A stretch of DNA of 64,000 nucleotides, from NCBI RefSeq assembly GCF_019550795.1, contig NZ_CP080545.1:3878001-3942000 (forward strand), written 5' to 3'. Source of the DNA: Paenibacillus sp. sptzw28. Its GTDB lineage: Bacteria > Bacillota > Bacilli > Paenibacillales > Paenibacillaceae. Shown piece after piece: positions 9,090 through 18,239 of this stretch. Position numbers and translations under genes: made by a program. Every line of letters starts with the position of its first letter. The first letter of the stretch is position 1. The notes under the pieces were generated by a model, which was not told the DNA's origin, searched no databases, and was given only the letters and a program-made list of their open reading frames with translations.

Positions 9090-9127
9090 TCTTTAGTTAC
9101 CTCCCGAAATTTCCTCCGACTGCGCGC

Positions 9128-9156
9128 AAAAAAACCTGCCTACAGTGTAAACAGGT
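9128..9156 (-). terminator. Probable terminator after spoVS
   Basis: Minus-strand stem ACCTG/CAGGT (9152-9156 with 9134-9138) followed by seven T residues. The stem is short and the loop is 13 nt, so strength is uncertain. Confidence 0.5.
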
Positions 9157-9190
9157 CTACAATTCAGAGGTTAGCGTATATTCCATACCG

Positions 9191-9457
9191 CTATCTGGGC
9201 TCTACAATAAGCTTAATGGCGGTACGATCTTCTCCATCGATGACAATGTCCGTAAAGGCCGGGATACAGATCAAATCCACTCCGCTTGGCGCCACAAACC
9301 CACGGGCAATGGCAACAGCTTTTATAGCTTGGTTCAACGCACCAGCCCCGATCGCCTGCAATTCGGCCGCTCCGCGTTCACGCAGTACTCCGGCCAGCGC
9401 CCCTGCAACGGAATTCGGATTGGACTTTGCTGAAACTTTTAATACATTGACGTCCAT
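9191..9457 (-). CDS. spoVS: Stage V sporulation protein S
   Basis: An 88-aa SpoVS protein of full family length (an Alba-like fold). It begins MDVNVLKVSAKSNPNSVAGA and ends KLIVEPR. In B. subtilis, SpoVS affects progress past stage V and spore coat assembly. GAGGAGG precedes the ATG. A well-formed SigH-type promoter lies at 9504..9533, matching the SigH control known for the B. subtilis gene. It lies between ymdB and the dipeptidase gene; in B. subtilis the order ymdB-spoVS is the same. Confidence 0.96.
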   Translation of the reverse strand: MDVNVLKVSAKSNPNSVAGALAGVLRERGAAELQAIGAGALNQAIKAVAIARGFVAPSGVDLICIPAFTDIVIDGEDRTAIKLIVEPR

Positions 9458-9503
9458 GTTAAGTACCTCCTCGGGAATGATGGATGGATACCACTATTTA
9501 GAT

Positions 9504-9533
9504 AGTATTCGAGAGAGGCGAGAAAATTCCTTC
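9504..9533 (-). promoter_or_regulatory. SigH-type promoter of spoVS
   Basis: Minus-strand AGGAATTT (9524-9531) and CGAAT (9507-9511) are about 12-13 nt apart, matching the SigH pattern RnAGGAwwT and RnnGAAT. It lies about 50 nt upstream of the spoVS start. The match is by eye, but it agrees with known SigH control of B. subtilis spoVS. Confidence 0.6.
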
Positions 9534-9599
9534 TTTCTTGGTGAATAGTTTGCAAACTGTTCTGAATTGTGAGAATTTTCAAAGTTTCATATCAATCGG

Positions 9600-10394
9600 T
9601 TAAAGCATCAGCCAATCCGTTTCCGTCAATCTTATTTTTTGTATCCGCTTTGCAGTCCCTGTGAAATCATCAATTTCCGCCAGAACGGCATGAAAATGCC
9701 AATCCCCTTCATCGACGACGAAACGGACAGGCAGCTGCGTCTTAAATTTGTGAATGACCGCCGTACGCTCCATTCCGAGCACGCCTTCCTTGGAGCCAAC
9801 CATACCGACATCGGTCAAGAATGCTGTACCACCAGGCAAGATCGAATCGTCATTTGTTTGTACATGAGTATGCGTACCGACCACCAGAGAGGCACGCCCG
9901 TCCAGATACCAGCCCATCGCGATTTTCTCGGACGTCGCCTCCGCATGAAAATCGACAAGGATGCATTTGGTTTTGGACCTTAAGCTGTCAAGCAGCTCGT
10001 CCGCTTTACGGAATGGACAATCAATGGGCGGCAGGAAGGTCCTCCCCTGCAGGTTGACGATAGCGAGCTCTTTGCCGTTTGCCTTAATGAGAGCCACTCC
10101 TTGTCCTGGCGCTTCTTCCGAATAATTAGCCGGACGTACGATCCGGGGCTGCTCATCGATCCACTCGAAGATGTCTTTATTGTCCCACGTATGATTCCCC
10201 ATCGTGATACCATGGACACCTGCATCCAGCAGTTCCTTCACAATCTGAGCCGTAATTCCTCTGCCTGCTGCTGCATTTTCTCCGTTGGCTATAATAATAT
10301 GGGGATTATATTTACTCTTCAGCGAAGGCAGTACTTTCTTGACCGCCATGCGGCCTACACTCCCAACGATGTCCCCGATAAATAGAACGTTCAT
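9600..10394 (-). CDS. ymdB: YmdB-type metallophosphoesterase (2',3'-cAMP phosphodiesterase)
   Basis: A 264-aa member of the TIGR00282 calcineurin-like phosphodiesterases. Metal-binding blocks are visible: FIGDIVG near residue 5, NGENAAAGRG, MGNHTWDN, VDFHAEATSEK and VGTHTHVQTND. B. subtilis YmdB hydrolyses 2',3'-cyclic nucleotides and affects biofilm and motility cell fate. It lies right after rny as in Bacillus, with an intervening hairpin terminator at 10419..10447, so expression may depend on read-through. AAGAGGGG precedes the ATG. Confidence 0.93.
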   Translation of the reverse strand: MNVLFIGDIVGSVGRMAVKKVLPSLKSKYNPHIIIANGENAAAGRGITAQIVKELLDAGVHGITMGNHTWDNKDIFEWIDEQPRIVRPANYSEEAPGQGVALIKANGKELAIVNLQGRTFLPPIDCPFRKADELLDSLRSKTKCILVDFHAEATSEKIAMGWYLDGRASLVVGTHTHVQTNDDSILPGGTAFLTDVGMVGSKEGVLGMERTAVIHKFKTQLPVRFVVDEGDWHFHAVLAEIDDFTGTAKRIQKIRLTETDWLML

Positions 10395-10418
10395 CCTTCA
10401 ACCCCTCTTATATAATCA

Positions 10419-10447
10419 GAAAAGTGGCTGACTGGCAGCCACTTTTC
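10419..10447 (-). terminator. Terminator between rny and ymdB
   Basis: A 12-bp perfect stem (GAAAAGTGGCTG/CAGCCACTTTTC) with a 5-nt loop. The stem ends in TTTTC, so the T-run is part of the stem and the hairpin could act in both directions. Confidence 0.75.
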
Positions 10448-10467
10448 CGATTTCGCTTGCGATCTTG

Positions 10468-12006
10468 TTATTTTGCGTATTCAACGGCTCGCGTTTCGCG
10501 AATGACGGTTACTTTAATATGACCCGGATAATCGAGCTCGCTCTCGATTTTCTTCGTAATGTCACGCGCTAGGCGGAACGCTTCCGTGTCGTCGATTTTG
10601 TCGGGCTGTACCATGACGCGTACTTCACGACCTGCTTGAATAGCGTATGATTTCTCGACGCCTTCGAACGATTCGGAGATATCTTCAAGCTTCTCCAGAC
10701 GCTTGATGTAAGTTTCAAGCGTTTCCCGCCTTGCTCCCGGTCTGGCGGCCGACAGAGCGTCTGCAGCGCCAACCAGCATGGCAATAACCGATGTCGCTTC
10801 GCAATCGCCATGATGGGATGCGATACTGTTGATGACCACCGGATGTTCCTTGTATTTCTTCGCTAGCTCAACACCGATTTCCACGTGCGAGCCTTCCACT
10901 TCATGATCAAGCGCTTTTCCGATGTCATGCAGTAAACCGGCGCGTTTGGCAAGCGTTATATCAACGCCAAGCTCTGCAGCCATCAGACCTGATAAATAAG
11001 CGACTTCCATGGAATGCTTCAGTACGTTTTGCCCGTAACTGGTCCGATATTTCAAACGACCCAATATTTTGATCAAATCCGGATGCAAACCATGAACGCC
11101 AACCTCGAACGTTGCCTGTTCCCCATATTCGCGGATGCGTTCGTCCACTTCCTTACGCGATTTCTCGACCATTTCCTCGATACGTGCAGGATGGATACGT
11201 CCGTCCGCAACCAGTTTCTCAAGGGAAGTGCGAGCGATTTCGCGGCGAATTGGATCGAACCCGGACAAGATGACCGCTTCCGGTGTATCGTCGATTATGA
11301 GATCGATACCGGTCAACGTTTCCAACGCACGAATGTTACGGCCTTCACGTCCGATTATCCGGCCTTTCATCTCTTCGTTCGGCAGGGATACAACGGATAC
11401 AGTCGTCTCCGCTACATGGTCCGCCGCACAACGTTGGATAGCCAATGAAATGATGTCCCGCGCCTTTTTATCGGCTTCCTCTTTTGCTTGCTGCTCGATT
11501 TCTTTAATCATTTGCGCTGTTTCATGGCGCACTTCCTGCTCGACGTTGCTCAGGATTATCTGTTTGGCATCTTCCATCGTCAAGTTTGAAATGCGTTCAA
11601 GCTCATGAAGCTGCTGCTTGTAGAGAGAATCGATCTGCTCTTGTGTCTCCTCGATCCGCTTCTCTTTGTTGGCTACTTGCTCTTCTTTGCGTTCCAGCGT
11701 TTCTATCTTTTTATCCAACGACTCCTCTTTTTGCAGTAGCCGTCTCTCAAGACGCTGTACCTCATTACGACGTTCGCGAATGTCTCTCTCAGCCTCGGTA
11801 CGGAGCTTGTGGACTTCGTCTTTCGCTTCGAGGACCGTTTCTTTCTTAAGCGCCTCGGCTTCTTTCTTCGCATTGTCAAGAATCTGACTAGCGGCCTGCT
11901 CGGCGCTTGAGATCTTGGCCTCGGCGATCGACTTTCGAATAAAATAACCGATCCCAAAGAAAATTACGCCAACAACGAGAGCGATCGGAACTGTCCAAAT
12001 CGACAT
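10468..12006 (-). CDS. rny: Ribonuclease Y
   Basis: A 512-aa membrane-anchored endoribonuclease that initiates mRNA decay. Residues 4-22 form the N-terminal membrane anchor. A long charged coiled coil covers about 25-200. The KH domain ([16 protein letters not shown]) is at about 210-270. The HD domain with [12 protein letters not shown] is at about 335-430. Length is close to the family norm (about 520). GAGGAGGTGAG is 3-6 nt from the ATG. RicA, its cofactor subunit in B. subtilis, is encoded about 8 kb downstream in this window. Region 12007..12185 upstream is A/T-rich and no promoter could be chosen with confidence. Confidence 0.97.
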   Translation of the reverse strand: MSIWTVPIALVVGVIFFGIGYFIRKSIAEAKISSAEQAASQILDNAKKEAEALKKETVLEAKDEVHKLRTEAERDIRERRNEVQRLERRLLQKEESLDKKIETLERKEEQVANKEKRIEETQEQIDSLYKQQLHELERISNLTMEDAKQIILSNVEQEVRHETAQMIKEIEQQAKEEADKKARDIISLAIQRCAADHVAETTVSVVSLPNEEMKGRIIGREGRNIRALETLTGIDLIIDDTPEAVILSGFDPIRREIARTSLEKLVADGRIHPARIEEMVEKSRKEVDERIREYGEQATFEVGVHGLHPDLIKILGRLKYRTSYGQNVLKHSMEVAYLSGLMAAELGVDITLAKRAGLLHDIGKALDHEVEGSHVEIGVELAKKYKEHPVVINSIASHHGDCEATSVIAMLVGAADALSAARPGARRETLETYIKRLEKLEDISESFEGVEKSYAIQAGREVRVMVQPDKIDDTEAFRLARDITKKIESELDYPGHIKVTVIRETRAVEYAK

Positions 12007-12185
12007 CTTCTCACCTCCTCGTTGCTCACCAAAGCAAACGCTTGGGACGATATTTTGTTTTACAGCCGGTTGTTAACCCGATTTCATACACTAAATTTGA
12101 CGAAAATAATCGTTTTGAATCAATTTTTGGAAGAAAAATCGATTCTGTAAGAAAGAATACAAACTTATTTTATCTTTTGTGAAAA

Positions 12186-12881
12186 TCAATTGTCAAGCAT
12201 GTCCCACTCTTCGTCGTCATCAGCTTCCTGCCCCGCTTCGTTTACCGCACGTTTAACAATGGAATCCGGGAACCCTCTGCGAAGCAAAAAAACAGCCAGT
12301 TTACGCTTTCGATCCCGGTGCTCGCCTTTTAAATACGGCCACTTTTTGTTCGCAGCGCGTATCGCCGCCTCGGCTTCCGATTCGGAGTCAAGTTGCTCCG
12401 ATGCTTCCTTGGCCGTGGTCTTTGCAATACCGCGCTGCTCCAGCTCCTGCCTGAGCAGGCGGCGCCCTTTCAATTGACTTCGCATCCGTTCGGCCGCGAA
12501 TCTATTGGCGTACGAAACATCGTCGACCAGATGCTCTTGCATTAGCCTTTCAATCGCTTTCTCGGCTGCACGCTCATCCATTCCCTTGCGCGATAAATAC
12601 CGCGATATTTCCTTCTGAGTACGAGGTCTGGCGCCCAAATAAGCGAGCGACATGACGTAAGCCCGATGATTGCTGTCTTCTTCTCCGATCTGTCTCAGCT
12701 CTTCGGGATATATCTGCCTTCCTTTCATGAGCCGAAACTTGATTAACAGATCCTCGTGCACCGATATAAAAGGCTCCTCGAGTTCATCTACATACAATTG
12801 ATACCTCTGTCTTTCTTTCCGGTCTTGCCGGACGGCTGTAATGAGAAGCATCCCCTCGCCCGCCCGCTCCTGATCAGTCAT
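12186..12881 (-). CDS. recX: Regulatory protein RecX
   Basis: A 231-aa RecX protein with its three-helix repeats (about residues 60-215), rich in Arg, Lys and Glu. RecX binds RecA filaments and tunes recombination and SOS. It follows recA after a weak hairpin, matching the usual recA-recX layout. Start choice: ATG at 12881 lies 12 nt after GGAG, while the in-frame TTG at 12890 is only 3 nt after it; neither is ideal, and the ATG was preferred. The C-terminus ends in an acidic stretch. Confidence 0.9.
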   Translation of the reverse strand: MTDQERAGEGMLLITAVRQDRKERQRYQLYVDELEEPFISVHEDLLIKFRLMKGRQIYPEELRQIGEEDSNHRAYVMSLAYLGARPRTQKEISRYLSRKGMDERAAEKAIERLMQEHLVDDVSYANRFAAERMRSQLKGRRLLRQELEQRGIAKTTAKEASEQLDSESEAEAAIRAANKKWPYLKGEHRDRKRKLAVFLLRRGFPDSIVKRAVNEAGQEADDDEEWDMLDN

Positions 12882-12916
12882 TATGGTCAACGACTCCTTT
12901 CAAAGTCCCTGCAAAC

Positions 12917-12939
12917 AGAAAAGCACCTGGGCAGGTGCT
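12917..12939 (-). terminator. Weak hairpin between recA and recX
   Basis: Minus-strand stem AGCACCT/AGGTGCT with a 4-nt loop followed by TTTTC. The short T-run suggests partial termination, which would lower recX relative to recA. This is inference. Confidence 0.55.
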
Positions 12940-12978
12940 CTTCGGTCTGTCATTTTCGTTATGTGCGAACCTGTTAGC

Positions 12979-14025
12979 CTAATCCAAATCCAGCTCTTCT
13001 TCCTCTTCATCGCCGCTGAATGTTCCGTTCAAGGCAGCAGCCGCCAAATTGCTGGCTTCGCGAATCTGATTCTCAATCGTTGCCGAGATATCACGGTGAT
13101 CCTTCAAGAACTGCTTTGCATTCTCGCGCCCTTGCCCGAGACGTTCTCCATTATAGGAGAACCATGCGCCGCTCTTTTGGACAATCTCCATTTCCACGCC
13201 GATATCGACGATACTGCCTTCTTTGGAAATGCCTTCTCCGTACATAATATCGATCTCCGCTTGTTTGAACGGAGGAGCCACTTTATTCTTTACCACCTTG
13301 ATACGCGTACGGTTACCCACCATGTCGTTGCCTTGTTTAATGGTTTCAATACGGCGGACATCAAGCCGAACGGTAGAATAGAATTTCAGTGCGCGTCCAC
13401 CGGGCGTCGTCTCCGGATTGCCGAACATTACGCCCACCTTCTCACGCAATTGGTTAATGAACATTGCAATCGTCTTCGATTTGCTGATTGCTCCGGATAG
13501 TTTGCGCAGCGCCTGCGACATTAGCCGGGCCTGCAAGCCGACATGGGAGTCACCCATCTCGCCTTCGATTTCCGCTTTGGGAACGAGTGCAGCAACGGAG
13601 TCGATAACAATGATGTCTACTGCGCCGCTGCGGACGAGCGCCTCGGCGATTTCGAGGGCCTGCTCGCCTGTATCCGGTTGCGATAGGAGCAGCTCATCAA
13701 TATTAACGCCGAGTTTACTGGCGTAAAGCGGATCAAGAGCATGCTCCGCATCGATGAAGGCGGCTTGTCCCCCGACTCGCTGAACTTCCGCGATGGCATG
13801 AAGCGCAACGGTCGTTTTACCGGATGATTCAGGGCCGTAGACTTCGATAATGCGGCCTCTCGGCAACCCGCCGATGCCAAGGGCGATATCTAGTGCAAGG
13901 GATCCGCTGGAAACCGTCTCGACTTGCATATGAGTGGACTCCCCGAGCTTCATGATGGAACCTTTTCCGAATTGTTTCTCTATTTGACGTAAAGCCATTT
14001 CAAGCGCAGCGCGACGATCTGACAA
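12979..14025 (-). CDS. recA: Recombinase RecA
   Basis: A 348-aa recombinase that forms ATP-dependent filaments on single-stranded DNA, drives strand exchange and stimulates LexA cleavage. Walker A GPESSGKT is at about 64-71; the Walker B-type [12 protein letters not shown], the L1/L2 loops and an acidic C-terminus ([10 protein letters not shown]) are present. The start was placed at a TTG (14025), giving [15 protein letters not shown] lies 10 nt upstream of it, whereas the ATG at 14043 has no Shine-Dalgarno and would sit within a few nt of the predicted transcript start. A LexA-type box lies upstream at 14095..14108. Confidence 0.97.
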   Translation of the reverse strand: MSDRRAALEMALRQIEKQFGKGSIMKLGESTHMQVETVSSGSLALDIALGIGGLPRGRIIEVYGPESSGKTTVALHAIAEVQRVGGQAAFIDAEHALDPLYASKLGVNIDELLLSQPDTGEQALEIAEALVRSGAVDIIVIDSVAALVPKAEIEGEMGDSHVGLQARLMSQALRKLSGAISKSKTIAMFINQLREKVGVMFGNPETTPGGRALKFYSTVRLDVRRIETIKQGNDMVGNRTRIKVVKNKVAPPFKQAEIDIMYGEGISKEGSIVDIGVEMEIVQKSGAWFSYNGERLGQGRENAKQFLKDHRDISATIENQIREASNLAAAALNGTFSGDEEEEELDLD

Positions 14026-14056
14026 CGAATCCACATCCTTCATAATTTATACTTTA

Positions 14057-14085
14057 ATGATACCTTGTTTTGGTTGCGTTGACAA
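14057..14085 (-). promoter_or_regulatory. SigA promoter of recA
   Basis: Minus-strand TTGTCA (14080-14085) and TATCAT (14057-14062) with an exact 17-nt spacer. Transcription would start near 14050, leaving a leader of about 25 nt to the TTG start and almost none to the ATG at 14043. Confidence 0.7.
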
Positions 14086-14094
14086 GACTTTTTA

Positions 14095-14108
14095 CGAACA
14101 TATATTCT
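14095..14108 (-). promoter_or_regulatory. LexA (SOS/Din) box upstream of recA
   Basis: Minus-strand AGAATATATGTTCG fits the Bacillus-type SOS pattern CGAACnnnnGTTCG with GAAT in the left half, the same half-site variation seen in the B. subtilis recA box. It lies just upstream of the -35 element. Confidence 0.65.
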
Positions 14109-14132
14109 TATTTATCCCCATCGGCCGATGAG

Positions 14133-14175
14133 CAAAAAAAAGAACCGCAGCAAAGTATTCTTCGCCACGGTTCTT
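14133..14175 (-). terminator. Rho-independent terminator after cinA
   Basis: Minus-strand stem AAGAACCG/CGGTTCTT extended by GGC/GC pairs, followed by eight T residues. It isolates recA from the cinA transcript. Confidence 0.85.
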
Positions 14176-14240
14176 CCGTCAACTAATGACGATTATAGTC
14201 GATCGCCGGCATTATGACAAGCTATTTCCTTAGGTATGCC

Positions 14241-15494
14241 CTACTCGTTCTTTGCGAGGATCTGCCACAGCCGGTAAAATGCAGACTTTGCAGCACGGAG
14301 CCGGATAATGCTGCGGCTTCCGCCGAGCTGGGCGGTATGCACGAGCGTCGGCTGACCGCGCCTTGCAATCGCAAAATATACAAGGCCCACCGGTTTCCCT
14401 TCGGTTTCGGACGGCCCTGCCACACCCGTCAACGAAACGCCAAAGTCGCTATCTGTCAATTCCCGGATCCGCTCCGCCATAAGAACAGCAGTCGACTCGC
14501 TGACCGCGCCCGGCGCCCCGGTTCCTTCAAGCTGGGACATCGGTATGCCGAGCAGCTTGTGCTTGACCGCATTTGTATACGTCACAACTCCGCCGTGAAA
14601 CTCGCCGCTGCTGCCGGGAACATTAGTGACAAGCTCGGCGAACAAACCGCCGGTAATGCTCTCGGCGCTGGCCAGCTTGAGTCCGGACGCTCTCAGCAGA
14701 CGTATTACAGCTTCCTCAAGGGGAATGTCCTCACGGGCAAACATGTGCTTGCCAACACGCTTCTTGATCTGCTCCTCCGCTTCATCCAGCAATACGGCAG
14801 CAGCCTGCTCGGTTAACGCTTTGGTAGAAATCCGGATAGCCACTTCACCTTCTTTGGCATAAGGGGCGATCGTCGGATCCGACTGTCGTTCGATTAAATC
14901 AATGAGCTCCTGCTCCAGACTGGATTCGCCTATGCCGGCAAATTTAAGCAGCCGCGAGTAAAGTTTGCGTTCTTCGCCGGATACGGCACGAAGCCACGCT
15001 TTCGCCGGTCCGTCGAACATCGGTTTCATCTCACCCGGCGGACCGGGCAGCAGCACGTAATGCGTGCCGTCAACGGTTATCGCATTGCCCACCGCAAGCC
15101 CGGCATCGTTCTCAAGAGGCTCGCAGCCTTCAATTATATTGGCCTGCCTCCGGTTGCTTTCGACCATATGTATGCCTCGCGCAGAGAACAACGCTTCGAT
15201 TTTGGCCATCGAAGGCTCATGAATGACAATCCGCTTATTTAGATAAGCGGCAAGCGCGTCTTTCGTCAGATCATCCTGTGTCGGGCCGAGCCCGCCTGTA
15301 AATACGATAACGTCTGCCCGCGTGCGGGCAAGCTCCACAGCTTGACGGATTCTACCCATATTGTCCCCGACGACCGTCTGGAAATAAACGTCGATCCCCA
15401 TTTCGGCCAGTCCCCGGGACAAATAAGTGGCATTTGTATTAACGGTTTGGCCAAGCAAGAGCTCGGTTCCGACAGCAATGATTTCAGCTCGCAT
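14241..15494 (-). CDS. cinA: CinA-family protein (competence/damage-inducible, NMN amidase domain)
   Basis: A 417-aa two-domain CinA. The N-terminal MoaB/Mog-like domain (TGGLGPTQDDLTK, GPPGEMKPMF) covers about 1-170. The C-terminal PncC-type domain with ASAESITGGLFAELVTNV is at about 255-415. In various bacteria CinA shows ADP-ribose pyrophosphatase and NMN deamidase activity, and it is often linked to recA. The ATG at 15494 has CGGAG 9 nt upstream; longer in-frame starts reach into an inverted repeat. It lies between pgsA and recA, the Bacillus order. Confidence 0.94.
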   Translation of the reverse strand: MRAEIIAVGTELLLGQTVNTNATYLSRGLAEMGIDVYFQTVVGDNMGRIRQAVELARTRADVIVFTGGLGPTQDDLTKDALAAYLNKRIVIHEPSMAKIEALFSARGIHMVESNRRQANIIEGCEPLENDAGLAVGNAITVDGTHYVLLPGPPGEMKPMFDGPAKAWLRAVSGEERKLYSRLLKFAGIGESSLEQELIDLIERQSDPTIAPYAKEGEVAIRISTKALTEQAAAVLLDEAEEQIKKRVGKHMFAREDIPLEEAVIRLLRASGLKLASAESITGGLFAELVTNVPGSSGEFHGGVVTYTNAVKHKLLGIPMSQLEGTGAPGAVSESTAVLMAERIRELTDSDFGVSLTGVAGPSETEGKPVGLVYFAIARRGQPTLVHTAQLGGSRSIIRLRAAKSAFYRLWQILAKNE

Positions 15495-15522
15495 CAGCAG
15501 CAGCTCCGTTCCTAATGTAATG

Positions 15523-15557
15523 AAAAGCATCATTCCTTCGCAATGAAGGAATGATGC
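15523..15557 (-). terminator. 13-bp hairpin between pgsA and cinA
   Basis: A perfect inverted repeat (GCATCATTCCTTC/GAAGGAATGATGC, loop 5 nt) followed on the minus strand by TTTTC. It could end the pgsA transcript, but it ends only about 30 nt before the cinA start, leaving no room for a separate cinA promoter downstream. Confidence 0.55.
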
Positions 15558-15578
15558 TCACAGTAAAAAAATCTTGAC

Positions 15579-16157
15579 TCATTCGCTAAGGGGAATGAGG
15601 TTTTTATTTTTGACGAAATAATCGATACCGGAGTAAACCGTAATAAGCGCGGCCACCCAGCTGGAAATAAGATCAAAGCGGAAATCGACAAAGGCGAATG
15701 GAAAATTGTTCAACAGAAGTGCGATAATCATCGTGATTTGAACGGCTGTCTTCCACTTGCCCCACGGGCTGGCCGCCAAAACCGCACCTTCAAGCAGGGC
15801 GATCTGGCGAAGTCCGGTAACGGCAAATTCGCGGCTGATTATGACAATCGCTATCCATGCATCCAATCTGCCCATCTCTACAAGGGAGATGAGCACCGAA
15901 GCGACTAGAAGTTTGTCGGCAAGCGGATCGAGCAGCTTGCCCATGTTGGTAACGATCTTGTTCTTCCGTGCGATGTAGCCGTCCAGTGCGTCTGTGCTGG
16001 CCGCGACGACAAAGATCAGTGTCGCTAATATTTGATTCCACGTTATGGAAAAATTTGCAAATGTCAACGGCTTCAGGTTAACGTTGATAAGCAGCAAAAT
16101 AATGATTATAGGCACTAAAAAAATACGGGCTAGTGTTATTTTATTGGCCAAATTCAC
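15579..16157 (-). CDS. pgsA: CDP-diacylglycerol--glycerol-3-phosphate 3-phosphatidyltransferase
   Basis: A 192-aa CDP-alcohol phosphatidyltransferase that makes phosphatidylglycerol phosphate, the committed step to PG and cardiolipin. The family motif DGx2ARx8Gx3Dx3D is complete in DGYIARKNKIVTNMGKLLDP followed by LADK, at about residues 59-83. Several membrane segments are visible (about 5-25, 30-55, 85-110, 130-175). The start overlaps the rimO stop by 4 nt, so the two are translationally coupled. Confidence 0.95.
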   Translation of the reverse strand: MNLANKITLARIFLVPIIIILLLINVNLKPLTFANFSITWNQILATLIFVVAASTDALDGYIARKNKIVTNMGKLLDPLADKLLVASVLISLVEMGRLDAWIAIVIISREFAVTGLRQIALLEGAVLAASPWGKWKTAVQITMIIALLLNNFPFAFVDFRFDLISSWVAALITVYSGIDYFVKNKNLIPLSE

Positions 16158-17485
16158 GAAGATAGCCCCTCCCCGGACATATCGAATTCATAAGCGTGCG
16201 TAATCCGCACCTTCTGAATTTCGCCGATACCGGCTTTGCAGTTCGCTATAAACACTTCGCCGTCGATTTCAGGCGCATCATAAGGCGAACGGCCTACATA
16301 AACATCACTTCTACCGTCGTAACGCTCGACCAGAACATCGATTTCACTGCCAATATGCTTCCCGCTATTCGCTTTGGAAACTTCCCTTTGAATTTCCATA
16401 AGCGTGTTCGCGCGCCATTCAATGACCTCGCTTGGAACATGGTCCGGCAATCTGGCCGCCGGTGTGTCTTCTTCGGTCGAATAGGAGAATACACCGAGCC
16501 GGTCAAATTTCATCTCTTTCACAAAATCGCATAGACGCTGGAAATCTTCGTCCGTTTCGCCCGGAAATCCGACAATAATAGAGGTGCGCAGCGCCACGTC
16601 CGGAATTCGCGCCCGGATTTTGGCGACGAGCTCGCGGGTATCGCGCTGACGGCCGGGACGGCGCATTCTTTTCAAAATCGAATCTTCGCTGTGCTGCAAC
16701 GGCATATCGATATAGTTGCAGATTTTCGGATTTGCTGCGATCGTATCAATCAGCTCATCCGTAAAAAATCCAGGGTAAGCGTAATGCAGCCGCACCCAAG
16801 CAATTCCTTCCACTTCGCTGACTCGGTTGAGCAGCTCGGGAAGCATAAACTTATCATACAAATCGGTTCCATAGTTTGTCGAATCCTGTGCAATCAAGCT
16901 GACTTCCTTGACCCCTTGCCCGGCTAACTGCTCAACTTCAGCCACGATCGACTCAATCGAGCGGCTGCGGAACTGCCCGCGCATAATAGGAATTGAACAA
17001 AAAGTGCATGCATTATCGCAGCCTTCCGCGATTTTCACATAGGCCGTGTAACGCGGAGTCGTTACAAGACGCGGCAGTTTCTGGTCATAATCGAATACCG
17101 GATTGCCTACCTTTACCGGTTTCTTACCACGCAGCGCTTCATCGACAATATCATTAATATGGTTAAAATCGCCGGTGCCGACGATACCGTCGATCTCCGG
17201 CATCTCTTCCATCAGCTGCCGCTTGTAACGCTGTGTAAGGCAGCCCGAGACAATAAGCGCCTTTAGACGTCCCGTCTGCTTGAATTCCGCCATATCCAAA
17301 ATCGTGTTCACCGATTCTTCTTTGGCTGCGTCGATAAAACCGCACGTATTCACGATAATAACCGTAGCGTCATCAGCTTGGTCGACCAGCTGATAACCCC
17401 GCTCGTGAATCAAGCCGGACATAATCTCCGAATCGACTAAGTTTTTCTCACAACCAAGTGTTACGACTTTTACCCGTTCTGTCAT
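16154..17485 (-). CDS. rimO: Ribosomal protein S12 methylthiotransferase RimO
   Basis: A 443-aa radical-SAM methylthiotransferase, paralogue of MiaB, that modifies the conserved Asp of ribosomal protein S12. First-cluster ligands are C12, C48 and C82; the radical-SAM cluster is C156, C160 and C163 (EGCDNACTFCSIP). A C-terminal TRAM domain (about 375-435) binds the protein substrate. The presence of RimO in addition to MiaB differs from B. subtilis at this locus and is common in Paenibacillaceae (recalled, not checked). Confidence 0.95.
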   Translation of the reverse strand: MTERVKVVTLGCEKNLVDSEIMSGLIHERGYQLVDQADDATVIIVNTCGFIDAAKEESVNTILDMAEFKQTGRLKALIVSGCLTQRYKRQLMEEMPEIDGIVGTGDFNHINDIVDEALRGKKPVKVGNPVFDYDQKLPRLVTTPRYTAYVKIAEGCDNACTFCSIPIMRGQFRSRSIESIVAEVEQLAGQGVKEVSLIAQDSTNYGTDLYDKFMLPELLNRVSEVEGIAWVRLHYAYPGFFTDELIDTIAANPKICNYIDMPLQHSEDSILKRMRRPGRQRDTRELVAKIRARIPDVALRTSIIVGFPGETDEDFQRLCDFVKEMKFDRLGVFSYSTEEDTPAARLPDHVPSEVIEWRANTLMEIQREVSKANSGKHIGSEIDVLVERYDGRSDVYVGRSPYDAPEIDGEVFIANCKAGIGEIQKVRITHAYEFDMSGEGLSS

Positions 17486-17625
17486 TGATGTGTCCCCCAG
17501 ATCTCCTCCGAAAAGCTATCTCCACAAGTATAATACATGGTCTATACAGTGTCAAAATCGGAAAAAGCCCCGCTTAGAGCCCGAATCGGCGCCAAGAAGG
17601 ACCTTATCGCATTAGAAAAAACAAC

Positions 17626-18117
17626 CTATCTGTAGTTGGTGAACTGCAATTCGATTTGCAAATCGGCTCCACGCAGCAATGTCATAACAGCCTGAAGATC
17701 GTCCCGGCTCTTGCCTGTGACCCGGATCTGATCGCCTTGAATCTGACTTTTCACCTTAAGCTTCGAATCCCGAATAAGAATATTGATCTTCCGCGAAATA
17801 TCCTGTTCAATGCCTTGCTTCAGCTTGATTCGCTGTCGGACCGTTCCGGCCGAGGCCGGTTCTATTTTTCCGAACTCCATGTTCTTAATCGGCACGCCGC
17901 GCTTAATCATTTTGGATTGCAAAACATCGATGACGCTCTTAAGCTTGTACTCGTCGTCGGAAGCGACAACCAATTCTTCTTTCTCAAGCTCAATGCTGCT
18001 TTTGCTGCCTTTGAAATCGAAACGCGATTCGATTTCCCGTTCCGCCTGCGTAATGGCGTTAGAGAGCTCCTGCATATCAACCTTTGAAACGATATCGAAT
18101 GAATTTTCCGAGCTCAT
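17626..18117 (-). CDS. YajQ-family nucleotide-binding protein
   Basis: A 163-aa YajQ/UPF0234 protein. It starts [21 protein letters not shown] and carries [14 protein letters not shown], both diagnostic. Two RNP-like folds are expected. Homologues bind nucleotides, including c-di-GMP in some proteobacteria; the role in Bacillales is not established. The ATG at 18117 was preferred to one at 18141 because AAAGGGG is 11 nt upstream of it and homologues begin here. It lies alone between rimO and the rodZ terminator, so it should have its own promoter, which was not identified. Confidence 0.92.
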   Translation of the reverse strand: MSSENSFDIVSKVDMQELSNAITQAEREIESRFDFKGSKSSIELEKEELVVASDDEYKLKSVIDVLQSKMIKRGVPIKNMEFGKIEPASAGTVRQRIKLKQGIEQDISRKINILIRDSKLKVKSQIQGDQIRVTGKSRDDLQAVMTLLRGADLQIELQFTNYR

Positions 18118-18182
18118 TATGTAAGCAACCCCTTTTTCCATTTAATTCTTGTTCCGTATTATACCCGAAATTCAGATGCAAG

Positions 18183-18227
18183 AAAAGGCATCAATCCTGC
18201 CATGACCATCAGGATTAGATGCCTTTT
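18183..18227 (-). terminator. Rho-independent terminator after rodZ
   Basis: Stem AAAGGCATC + AATCCT paired with AGGATT + GATGCCTTTT, with a one-base bulge and 10-nt loop, ending in TTTTC. Strong, possibly bidirectional. Confidence 0.88.
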
Positions 18228-18239
18228 ATTGAAATCCGT

